Assembly (NCBI GenBank): GCA_002742885.1
Contig: PDOO01000023.1
Coordinates: 1-64,000, forward strand
Direction of reading: 5' to 3'
DNA from: Candidatus Cloacimonadota bacterium
GTDB lineage: Bacteria > Cloacimonadota > Cloacimonadia > Cloacimonadales > GCA-2742885
DNA length: 64,000 nt
The notes under the pieces were generated by a model, which worked only from the letters and a program-made list of their open reading frames with translations, did no database searches and was not told the DNA's origin. This document shows, piece by piece, positions 1 through 9,700 of the stretch (positions are counted from its first letter, which is position 1; each line of letters begins with the position of its first letter). The position numbers were made by a program, and so were the translations under genes.

Positions 1-999
1 AATCTTATTTGCCGAAGCCAAATCTTCCGTTTCGCTTCTTAGAACATAAAATCCTCTCAGATCGCTTTCGGTTTGCGTAATCCATTTTACGTTTACGTCT
101 TCTTCCGATTGCGCAAGACTGAAAGTTGAAAATTCAACGGGCAGTGTTTCGTCTTTGACGGCTTCGTAATGTTCCAGATTACCGTTAATTGCTCCGATAA
201 TCAAATCCAAAAGTCCGTCTCCGTCCAAATCAATAAAAGTCGGAGCGGAATATTCTCCTACATCAATTTTTTGGAAATTAGAGCTTACCAGTTCAAACTC
301 CAAAGAGTTCAGTTCTTTTTGTTCGTAATGCTTCAAGGTTCCCGAGAATTCGCCTATAATCAAGTCCAAAAGTCCGTCTCCCTCTAAATCCGTGAAGGAA
401 GGATTATTCAGGTACAGGTTATCAATATCGTTGAAAAAGTCTGTTTTTTTGTTGAAAATTAATGATTTTGGACTTTCTTGTTCGTAATGATACAGTTTAT
501 TGCTCAGTTCCCCTGTAAGCAAGTCCAGACATCCGTTTCCGTCTAAATCAATGAAAGTCGGTTTGGCATAGTTATTAACATCAATGTTGCTGAAAGGATA
601 TTCTTTAAATTTAAAATTTCTCGAATTTTTTTCTTTTTGTTCATAATAGATTAAATTGCCGTATTTGTCTCCTATCATTAAATCCAAAAGATCGTCTCCG
701 TCCAAATCGGTGAAAGTCGGAACACAATAGTCGTCTGCGTGAATATTGTTAAAGGATTCGGTTATAAAGTTAAATTCCAAAGAATTCGGTTCTTTTTGTT
801 CGTAATGAAACATTTTACCCGTATTTGATCCTATAATTAAATCCAGACAGTCGTCTCCGTCCAAATCGGTGAAAGTAGGAGTTGCAATGCCTTGGACATT
901 AATGCCGTTGAAGTTTTTACTCCTCAATTCATAATTGCTTTGCGCAAAGGAAAGGGTCATCGTTAATGCCAATGCTATAACAAAAATAACTTTTTTCAT
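1..999 (-). CDS. Secreted FG-GAP/VCBS repeat protein, 3' end cut by window
   Basis: The first 333 codons of a secreted protein are visible; the C-terminus lies beyond base 1. The start is an ATG at 997-999 preceded by AAAGGAG. Residues 1-19 form a signal peptide ending in SFAQ. Residues 42 to about 290 hold five repeats of 53 residues, each opening with a T/S-F-T/I-D-L-D/E-G-D/N type motif, the calcium-binding loop of FG-GAP/VCBS beta-propellers. The segment before repeat 1 (residues 28-41) resembles the end of a repeat, which would close a five-bladed propeller. After it comes a segment starting LPVEFSTFSL, like the linker/fibronectin-like domain that often precedes a T9SS sorting domain in FCB bacteria, so I expect such a domain in the missing part. 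Function is probably surface binding or display; no enzyme motif is seen. Confidence 0.8.
   Translation of the reverse strand, partial: MKKVIFVIALALTMTLSFAQSNYELRSKNFNGINVQGIATPTFTDLDGDDCLDLIIGSNTGKMFHYEQKEPNSLEFNFITESFNNIHADDYCVPTFTDLDGDDLLDLMIGDKYGNLIYYEQKEKNSRNFKFKEYPFSNIDVNNYAKPTFIDLDGNGCLDLLTGELSNKLYHYEQESPKSLIFNKKTDFFNDIDNLYLNNPSFTDLEGDGLLDLIIGEFSGTLKHYEQKELNSLEFELVSSNFQKIDVGEYSAPTFIDLDGDGLLDLIIGAINGNLEHYEAVKDETLPVEFSTFSLAQSEEDVNVKWITQTESDLRGFYVLRSETEDLASANKI
241..876 (-). repeat. In-frame 159-bp tandem repeats inside the FG-GAP gene
   Basis: Four complete units of exactly 159 bp (53 codons) lie here and a fifth, partial unit continues below 241. The repeated base motif encoding the acidic loop recurs at 215, 374, 533, 692 and 851, always 159 apart, with no insertion or deletion. 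The copies differ at many bases, so the period has been kept while the sequence diverged. Confidence 0.85.
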
Positions 1000-1351
1000 T
1001 TTTTCTCCTTTTTTCTTTTAATCGGACAAGCAATATCGTGTTAATTTTTTTGCCCGATTGTTTTTTTTAGATTGCAACCGGCAAAATATCTTTAAAATCA
1101 GTCAATAAAATTGTTGCCTTCATATGATATTCAGGGAGAATATTTTGGGACTCAGGATGTTTTTCGACTTGAGATTTGCGATATGAAAATAAGCTGTTTC
1201 TGCGTTTAAGTCATTTTGCCCGATAGTCTCATATTTCGCAATTTATTTTTATATTTGCCTTAAAAGAGCATTAAATACGTCTTGACATCGGATATGCATC
1301 ATCATTTTTTTTGAATAAAATAATATAATAAGAACCAAAACGGGAAATAAC
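1000..1351. other. Divergent intergenic region with hairpin and short repeats
   Basis: This 352-bp gap separates the FG-GAP gene (leftward) from the LolC-like gene (rightward). I see no gene in it. In RNA from the minus strand, 1020-1059 can fold into a 10-bp stem with one G-U pair and a 20-nt loop, ending about 10 nt before the ribosome binding site of the FG-GAP gene. The 11-mer TTTTGCCCGAT occurs twice (1048-1058 and 1214-1224). An imperfect inverted repeat pairs TTGCGATATGA (1176-1186) with TCATATTTCGCAA (1229-1241). A TTGACA lies at 1282-1287 and a TATAAT at 1324-1329, but they are 36 bp apart and do not form one standard promoter. Confidence 0.5.
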
Positions 1352-2578
1352 ATGAAAAATAAATCAGTAAAATATATTGCATCCAAGTTTTTGAAAGGAA
1401 GAAACCGTTTTTTTTATACTTTGCCGAATTCATTGGCATTTGCGGGAATTTTTATGGGAGTAATTTCCGTCTTAATTGTTTCTTCCGTATTAAACGGTTT
1501 TCGTACCGACATGCTGATGCGAATAGTTCGGACAGGAGCTGAAATTTATATTTCTCGCGCGGACGGCTCATTGATTTCCGAAACTGACCCTGTTTTGCAA
1601 AAACTGGAAAAATCCGAGAAAGCAGCTGCCTTTTCTCCGGTCAATAAATTTGAATTAATCGCAACTAAGAGAGAAAAAACGGTTCCTTTGAGAGTTTTGG
1701 GCATAGATTACGAAAAATTTTCGGAAATTTCAGGTTTGAAATATATTATTAGAATAGGAAATCCCTCGTCAGCCGATTTCGAAGAAGACGGCATTATTAT
1801 CGGATTGGACATGTCGGCAACATTAAACGTAACGGCAGGCGAAGAAATAAGATTAACCATGCCTATAGCTTCGGAACCGACTCCTTTGGGATTGCGACCG
1901 AGATCAAAGAGTTTTAAAGTTGTCGGTATTTTTATTTCCGGGATGCCCGATATTGATCGTTATACGGCTTACTTATCCGTAAAAAACAGTCAGTATTTAC
2001 TGGGGTACGGCAATAAATTTGAACAGATAAGAACAGCAACCGGCAATCCCGAAAAATCAGCCGAAGAAGCCGAAAATCTGAAAAAAATACTCGGAGAAGA
2101 TTTTATTGTCCGTAATTGGACGGAAGCCGAACGCAATTTATTTCAAGCGACAAAACTTGAAAAGTCGGTAATGTTGATTGCTTTGTCCTGTATTTTTATT
2201 TTAACCGGTTTTAATATGTCCGGTAATTTTTTGCGAACAGTAACAGAAAGGAAAAAAGATATAGGAATCTTGCTGGCTGTCGGACTCGAACCGGTAAAAC
2301 TTGCTTCTGTTTTTCATTTTTGCGGTTTAATTATAAGTTCCGGAGCTTTGGTTGCCGGAATCATCTTTTCTCTTGCAGTCCTTGTTTCTCAGAAAATTTA
2401 CGGTTGGTTAATTATCCCGATACCGGGATTTCCTTATGAAGAATTGCCCGTAAAAATTCAGGTCGGAGATTTTATACTCGTTACTGTTGTTGTTTATGCG
2501 ATAACTGTCTTGAGTACTTTATATCCTGCTTTTATCTCAAAAAAGAAGAATTTAATTTCAATAATCAGAAATCAATAG
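1352..2578 (+). CDS. LolC/LolE-type ABC transporter permease
   Basis: This 408-residue integral membrane protein has the MacB/FtsX permease layout: one N-terminal membrane helix (about 28-48), a large periplasmic domain (about 50-265), then three helices (about 272-294, 317-345 and 371-395). The N-terminal motif running from FLKGRNRF to a hydrophobic helix and SSVLNGF is typical of LolC/LolE lipoprotein-releasing permeases. Such proteins work with a LolD ATPase to pull lipoproteins off the inner membrane for delivery to the outer membrane. No ATPase gene adjoins it here, so the partner must be elsewhere. The exact substrate is not shown by the sequence; a MacB-like export role is the alternative. 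Confidence 0.8.
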   Translation: MKNKSVKYIASKFLKGRNRFFYTLPNSLAFAGIFMGVISVLIVSSVLNGFRTDMLMRIVRTGAEIYISRADGSLISETDPVLQKLEKSEKAAAFSPVNKFELIATKREKTVPLRVLGIDYEKFSEISGLKYIIRIGNPSSADFEEDGIIIGLDMSATLNVTAGEEIRLTMPIASEPTPLGLRPRSKSFKVVGIFISGMPDIDRYTAYLSVKNSQYLLGYGNKFEQIRTATGNPEKSAEEAENLKKILGEDFIVRNWTEAERNLFQATKLEKSVMLIALSCIFILTGFNMSGNFLRTVTERKKDIGILLAVGLEPVKLASVFHFCGLIISSGALVAGIIFSLAVLVSQKIYGWLIIPIPGFPYEELPVKIQVGDFILVTVVVYAITVLSTLYPAFISKKKNLISIIRNQ

Positions 2579-2645
2579 CTTTTCGCTAAAAGTATTTTGC
2601 CTGTTTTAACTCAGAATAATAACAAACGATTTCTTTGCCGGGCAT

Positions 2646-2678
2646 AAAAAAAGCCCCCTTGTCTTTTAAACCGGGGTT
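2646..2678 (-). terminator. Possible terminator after tRNA-Arg
   Basis: On the minus strand AACCCC (2673-2678) can pair with GGGG of 2653-2658, and the stem is followed by seven T residues (2646-2652). It lies 8 bp past the CCA end of the tRNA, as expected for a terminator, but the stem is short and bulged. Confidence 0.4.
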
Positions 2679-2686
2679 CGGGAAAA

Positions 2687-2763
2687 TGGCGTCCCCGGTG
2701 CGATTCGAACGCACGACCTTTTGCTCCGGAGGCAAACGCTCTATCCTGCTGAGCTACGGAGAC
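2687..2763 (-). tRNA. tRNA-Arg (anticodon CCG)
   Basis: The minus strand folds as a standard 77-nt tRNA. The acceptor stem pairs GTCTCCG with CGGGGAC (one T-G pair). The D stem is GCTC/GAGC. The anticodon stem TTTGC/GCAAA holds the loop CTCCGGA with anticodon CCG, reading CGG (Arg). The T stem GTGCG/CGCAC has loop TTCGAAT. The discriminator base is G and the 3' CCA is encoded. Confidence 0.96.
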
Positions 2764-2867
2764 GCAATTATTGAGACAAAACAAATTTTAATCCTTTCTT
2801 GTCAAATCGAAATATAAGCATTTTTATCAGTTTTTTTAGTTTTTTTCTGTTCACTTCTTACTTGACG

Positions 2868-2883
2868 TTGACTCGGGAGTCAA
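2868..2883. promoter_or_regulatory. Perfect inverted repeat upstream of coaX
   Basis: TTGACTCGGGAGTCAA is a palindrome with 7-bp arms and a 2-bp centre, 80 bp before the coaX start and about 105 bp upstream of the tRNA. Its symmetry suits a dimeric repressor site. A shorter relative, TTGACGGTCAA, lies at 28944-28954 in another divergent promoter region. The regulator is unknown. Confidence 0.3.
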
Positions 2884-2962
2884 AAAATCTGCTTGAATTA
2901 TTTTTATTTTACGTTTCAAGATAATTTAGGTGCGGAAAATTTCTTTGAAACAGGGAGATTTA

Positions 2963-3736
2963 ATGAATTATCATTTAGTTGTTGATATAGGAAATACAAA
3001 TATTGTAATAGGGATTTATACAGACGGAGCCTTAGTAAACGTTTGGCGCTTGAAGACGGATGCAAGTAAAACTGAAGACGAATATTATGTTCTTATTGCG
3101 GCGTTGCTTGCCGAAAAAGGAATTAAGCTTAAAGAAATTTCAAAATCTGCTTTGGCATCGGTTGTAACCAAACTGACTTCAACTTTCCTGAGATTTTCCG
3201 AAAAATATCTTTCCTGTAAAATGATTTCAGTGGACGGCTATACCGACTTGGGGCTTTCTTTTCCGGTAAAAGATCCGGGATTTATCGGAGCTGATCTTAT
3301 CGTAAATGCTTATGCGGCGGTTGAAAAATACAAAACAAATTGTCTGATTTGCGACTTGGGAACCGCCTCAACCATTCAATTGGCAGGGGCGGATAAATAC
3401 TTTTACGGCACGGTAATCGCCCCCGGAATGATGATCTCCGCTCAAAGTCTTTTCAAAGAAGCCTCCATGCTTTCCAAAATATCTTTGGCAACTCCTCCCG
3501 CCATACTTGGAACCAATACGCAGGATGCCCTCAGATCCGGAATAATTTTTGGAAACGCTTTTATGATAGATGCGTTTTTAAAATACATTCGATTGCAATA
3601 TCGGCAATTGGGTGAAATAAAATCAATTGTTACAGGCGGTATGGCTGCTTTAATATCAGATTTGACAGAGGAAATTGACGTTATTGACGTAAATCTGACA
3701 TTGGAAGGACTGGAATTTGTTTGCAATAAATTTTAA
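2963..3736 (+). CDS. coaX: Type III pantothenate kinase
   Basis: CoaX phosphorylates pantothenate, the first step of coenzyme A synthesis, in the cytoplasm. The 257-residue protein has the acetate/sugar kinase (ASKHA) fold motifs: DIGNTN near the N-terminus (residues 8-13, phosphate 1), IGADL in the middle, DLGTAST (phosphate 2) and a late GG motif. I chose the ATG at 2963 because GGGAG lies just before it and the family starts a few residues ahead of DIGNTN; an in-frame GTG at 2930 has no good site. The 3' end overlaps sprA by 20 bp. The later CoA gene coaD is also in this window, at 56850. Confidence 0.93.
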   Translation: MNYHLVVDIGNTNIVIGIYTDGALVNVWRLKTDASKTEDEYYVLIAALLAEKGIKLKEISKSALASVVTKLTSTFLRFSEKYLSCKMISVDGYTDLGLSFPVKDPGFIGADLIVNAYAAVEKYKTNCLICDLGTASTIQLAGADKYFYGTVIAPGMMISAQSLFKEASMLSKISLATPPAILGTNTQDALRSGIIFGNAFMIDAFLKYIRLQYRQLGEIKSIVTGGMAALISDLTEEIDVIDVNLTLEGLEFVCNKF

Positions 3737-6700
3737 AAACGCAATAAAAGCGTTTATTTTATTATTTTTTTTAATCCTTATTTGCCCTGTTTTCGGCGAA
3801 ACTTACCTGCAAAGCATCAATTTTCCCGGGACGGTTGTTTATAAAAAGCAAAACTTTCATCTTCCGATTACTCATCGGGGGATAAATTTCGTCCGGGGAA
3901 GTTCTTGGTTTGTAAATAAAATGAACATAAAAAGAGAAATTGAATTTGATACCGAACATAAAACAGCTTCTTTTAAAATTCAGTTTGGGGGATTGGATAT
4001 TGCGCCGCCCCGTTATGTGTCCATGGAAAAAATGCTGGATCAGGAAACATCCGTTGTCTTTGAAAATTTATTGAGAGAAAAAATGCTGGAATTTATCCGA
4101 AATCCTGATCGCAACAGCGGTACGGGACTTTTCGGAAAAGAGTTTGAAATACCTTTGCCTAAAATAGCTTTACCGAAAACATTGAAACGTCTTATGGGTG
4201 ACAAAGCTGCTCGTTTGAGTGTGGACGGAACCCAAAAACTGACGGTTTCCGCTATTGCCAAAACTCAAAAAGGCATTCAGATAGGGGAGTCAGGAGCCTC
4301 AACTTCCCTTACGCCCAAAATGCAACAGGAACTTAATCTTCGTTTACGAGGAAAAATCGGACAAAAAATACATGTAAATATCACTCACAGAACATCTTCA
4401 GAACAAACCTTCGATGAGCCGAGTAAAGTGGAAATAAGGTATGAAGGCGATGAAGACGAAATTATCCAATCCATAGAGGCGGGAAACATTTCTCTTTCTT
4501 TAAGCGGATCGAAATACATTGCTTACAGCGCCAACTCTGAAGGTCTTTTCGGGGTAAAGTCAGCTTTAAAAGTCGGACCTCTTGATATTACTCTTATTGC
4601 CGGAACGGAAGAAGGAGAGAAAAACAGCGCTACTTATAAAGGCAACTCCAAAGTTGATTCCAGCTTTGTAAAAAGTCAGAAATATATCAGAAGACAATTT
4701 TTCTTTATCGATGATCCGAGAAATCTTTTTGTAATATATTCGAACGAAGGAAACGATAATCCTTCTACTCCGCCCAACGGCTGGAACGACAATGCTTTTT
4801 TGATAGAAGACAATGCTTTGGTTTTAAAATCTCAGGCGACTCTTCCCGAACCGAATTCGATAAAAGTATGGCGAGACAATAAAAACGGAACCGATAACTT
4901 GGGAACGGTGCAGGGAACGGATATAAATAATCCCGGAGGAGAAATTTTCGAATTTGACCTGTTGGAAGAAAACATAGACTATATTTTCTGGGACGACAGC
5001 AAAACCATTATAGAATTTTTAAACCGTCAGGATGCAGATTGCGTTATCGGAATTACTTACGAATCTCTTGCCGAACAAGTGGGAGATTTGGATTCTTCCG
5101 TAAAAAAAATGAGAATCCTTTATCAGCGAAGCGCCGACGGAAATGCTCCGACGGAAGAGACCCGAAAATACTTTTCCGCAAACTTTTATTCTCTGGGAGG
5201 AAAAGGTTTCAGAAACGATACTTTCTCCATGAAAACGGTTTGGTATGACGAATCTGATGAAATGCAGGAAAACTTAAGCGATTCTTTGTCTTATGATAAC
5301 GGGTTCTCGACTTTCAATGACTGGCTTAATCTTGATACCAGCGGAGACGGAGAAATAAACGGCAATGACGTAACCGTAAATCTTGCTATGGGAATACTGT
5401 TTGTTCCTCTGTTAAGACCTTTTTCCATTATAGGAGACGATAAAATTTATGACAACAGCAATATAAATAAAACATCTTCTGTCCAAATAGATAACGAAAT
5501 AGGTTTTTCTGTGGTCGGTTCCATGAGTAACGAAACCATAAATTTGGACGGATTGAATATTTTGAAAGGAAGCGTTAAAGTAAAGCTCGGAGACGGCACC
5601 GTACTGAAAGAAAATACCGATTATATCGTTGATTACGATTTCGGACAAATAACCTTGCTTAATGAACAGGCAAAAGGAGGCGATGCAAATATTACCGTAG
5701 ATTACGAATATCTTCCTCTCTTTGCCATAGATTCCAAAACTCTTATGGGCGTAAGAGCCGACTACAACATAACCGACGAAATAAAATTGGGCGGAACCGT
5801 TGTTTATCAATCGGAAAAAGTAGCAGATAAACGTCCGAAAATAGGTAATGAAAACAGAAGTCAGATTATGGCTGATCTCGATGGACAAGTAGTTGTAAAT
5901 CCTCCTTTTATGACTGCTGCGGTTGATGCAATTCCTTTGGTGGAAACAGACGAAGAGTCGGAAATATCTCTTTCTGGAGAAATAGCGGTCAATATTCCGA
6001 CAATTTACGGTGATCCCGATAAAAAAGACGATCCGGAAGCTTATATTGACGATATGGAATCCACTCTTGAACTTTTTCCTTTCGGCATATCGAGAAAAAC
6101 TTGGTCTTATGCCAGTTTACCCAAGAATAATTTTTATCCTAAAGCCAAACTCTGGTATTATAATCCTGAGGACATCAAGAAAAATAAAGTTTACGATCCC
6201 GCAACTTTGGATGATGACGAAAGAAACGAAAATGTTGCAATCATGAGAATGAAGTTTATGCCGGAAAATCTCGGTCAAGGACACAGCGAAGCAACAAAAA
6301 ATTGGAACGGAGTCATGAAATATATCGGCGCCTCCAATGATTTTTCCGAGAAAAAATATATTGAAATTATGGTTAAAACTCATAAAGGAGCCATGAGTTC
6401 CGAAACTCTTTCTTCCCCTGTAATAATGCATGTTGATCTGGGAACAATCAGTGAAGACTTTTATACGATTAACGGGGGCGAAGGCGTTTTGAACAGTGAA
6501 GACGGCGTTTTAGATACCGAAGAAAGTTCTTTGGACGGCGTTTTGAATGCCGGAGAAGATATCGGACTTGATATGATGACGGATGAAGAAGAACAGCTTT
6601 ACGGTTTAAATCCCGAATACGATAATTACGAATCGGATGAGTCGGAAAATGAATATCCGTGGATTAATCTTACTCAAAATAACCTTGTTCTTGACACGGA

Positions 6701-9700
6701 AGACTTAAACAGCTCGGGAAGTCTTGATATGACAAACAGTTATTCTCAATTCACCGTCAACTTGTCCGGCGATAAATATTTGGTCAGCGAAATTTCTTCA
6801 AGCGGGTACAGGATTTATCGTCTTCCTTTCAGAGCGTCCGAGTTTACTAATTTCAGCGATTCGGGACTTGATCCGTCTTTGGAAAGCGTTCGTTATTTAA
6901 GAATGTGGTTTGAAGTTGAAGAAGAATGTTTTGTCGATATTGCGGAAGCCGATATTGTCGGAAACAAATGGGATGATCAACCCGTGAAGGATGCCGACGG
7001 CAACATCATATCAATTTATGATTTGGAAAGCAATAACGAATATATTTCCGGAGAAATTATCGACAGCGAAAAGAATAACCACTATTTTCCTCCCAAAGGA
7101 ACCTATGAAACCGATACTGACGGAACCAAATCCATGGAGCAGGCATTTGAATTGAACATATCCAATCTTCAATCCGGTCATACCGGGGGAGTAAGACATA
7201 AATTTACGGATAAAACAGACCTTCTGTCTTGGGGAGAACTTCGTTTTTGGATTTATGCCGAAGACGACAGATTCGAGCCTTTTAACGACAGTTTGAATGT
7301 TTTTGTGCGTCTCGGAGCCGACAGTTTAAACTTTTATCAGGCTGAAATGACGGTAAAACCTTCTCAGTGGGAGCAACAGATGTCCGAATCAAACTGGATA
7401 GATGATTTTATCGTAAAATTCTCCGATTTGGCAATACTTAAACAGCGTTTTGAAGAAGATGAATTGCAAGACACTTATAAAAACGGAAAAATAAAATATA
7501 AAATTGTCGGTAATCCGACTCTTTCCAACATAAGACAAATGTATTTGGGGGTGTTAAATCCGAATCCCGTAAAAGCTTTTACCGGTAAAGTTTATTTTGA
7601 CGATATAAGAGTAGCCGATCCTTATACCGATTCAGGAATTGCCGCGCAATCCGAATTAAAACTGAAATTTGCCGATTTTTCCCAACATACTTTTAATTTT
7701 GAGTGGAAAACTCCTAATTTCAGAACAATAAAAGCTCGTTCCAAAAATTCCGGTTCGTCTTCGCAAACGGAATCCGAGAATTTTACGGTGAACAATAAAA
7801 TTAATTTAAATAAATTTACGTCTTCCGATTGGGGATTGAAATTACCGCTTACTCTTTATTATAAAAATTCAAAATCTACTCCGCGCTTTGTTTCCAACTC
7901 AGATATTTTATTGGAAGAAATACAGGATAAAGAAGAAAGAGAAAGAAATATTACGAGAACCGAGACCAGAAAAGCAGCCTTGAACTTCAGTATCGGCAAA
8001 ACGCCTAAAAATACTTTTATGAAATATACCCTCAAAAATATTTCAACCAATTCTTCCGTATCTCATACCGTAAGCAATAAACCGACGGCAAGGGACACCA
8101 CGGTACAGGTTTCTCAGAAAGTCAGTTATAATGTTTCTTTGCCCAAAGACAGCATATCTTTCAAGTTATTTAAAAATTATCGTTTTTATTACATGCCGTA
8201 TAAATTTTCAAACAGCATAACTTTTACGGGAAAATATCCCAAAAGCTGGAAATGGATAAAAAAAGATAAAATATGGCAATACAAAACCGACGGACGTTCG
8301 AACACCGATGAAGAAAAAATTGCTCATTCTCATTCCGTTGACTGGGCTTTTTTCTCTGACTTTACTTCTCGTTACGAAATAAGCATAAACAGGGACAGAC
8401 GTTATCCCGTTGATTTGCACGGAGTAAATATCGGGCATGAAATGAAAAGAAATCAAATTTTTTCTTTAGATTATTCTCCCTCTTTCACGGAAGATTTTAT
8501 CGGAATTACGGCAGGAGCGAACGTAAACTTTGCCGATAATGTTTCGGCAACCAAAAGCAATGACGATTCTCTTTACTTTAAACACTCGGGGCAGGTTCCA
8601 AGAACGGTTAAAGCGGGCATTGTCTTAAAAAACAAAGATTGGCTGTTAAAACTGGCAGATATGTTCGGAACGGTAAAAGAGGTTGAACTTGATGTAGATC
8701 AATCTGTTTTTGAAGACGATTTGAATAAATTTAAAGATAAAATAAACGAAGACAAAAACAATGATAAAGATAAGGATTTTTTTGAGGGTAATGACAAAGA
8801 TAAGGATGAATTCTCTTTTGGAAATGATCCGAAAGAAAAAACAAAGAACAGTTATGATTTAAATAAAAACAATTTTGAAGGATTAGCGGTTGAAGAAAAA
8901 ATGGAACGCTTAAAAAAAATGAATAAAAAGAGAACAAGAAAAGAAAAAGAAAAGGAAAAAGCAGAAGAAGAAAATCAGGAAAAAGATAAGAAAGATTTTA
9001 ATATTTTCAAGGAAATGATCGGATATATAGCCAGAATAGAAAATATCAAAATAGATTACATGAACACTTATCGAACGTCTTACAATAATCTGAGACAAAT
9101 GCCGCCTTTTGAGTATCAATTGAGTATTCCGTACTCCCTTCCTGAAGAAGATTTGTCGGGGAAAAGCGATACGGACGATATTTCTTTAAGTACAAGTTAT
9201 CCGGTATTTTCATTTCTTTCCACTTCCTGGAAATATTCTTATAAAGACGGTAAAACTTATACTTACAATAAAAACGGAAAAACGGCTAAAGAAGATATTA
9301 CAACCGTTTTCCCGGATGTAACCGTAAATATGTCCGGTTTGGAAAAATTAATAGGAATGGATAAAATTCTTATAAGTTCCCGACTTTCGAGTCATTATGC
9401 CGTTACTTACAGAGAAGACGGAAATATAGGAGAAGATCCGAGTAAAAAAATGTCCGTTATTGCTTTTGAACCTTTGGTCAGCTGGAACAGCAATTGGGCA
9501 TATAATATTTCAAGCGCAGTCAGTTACAGCATGGCTGATAAAAATCTCAAAACTTTTCAATTGGAAAACGTAAAAAATACGGATGACGAAACCGGAAGAT
9601 TAAATATCAGCATAGAACACGTTCTGCAAATGTCAAAAGGCATAAAATTGCCTTTTATGAAAAGAGTTATTAAATTAAAGAACGATTTCAGTACTTCTGT

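Noticed and set aside
169-387. A 72-codon plus-strand frame
   Set aside because: It is antisense to the FG-GAP gene and reflects the 159-bp repeats; it has no ribosome binding site.
2635-2817. A 60-codon plus-strand reading frame over the tRNA-Arg locus
   Set aside because: It reads the antisense of a complete tRNA; the PVRFERTTF string is the typical product of translating a tRNA backwards.
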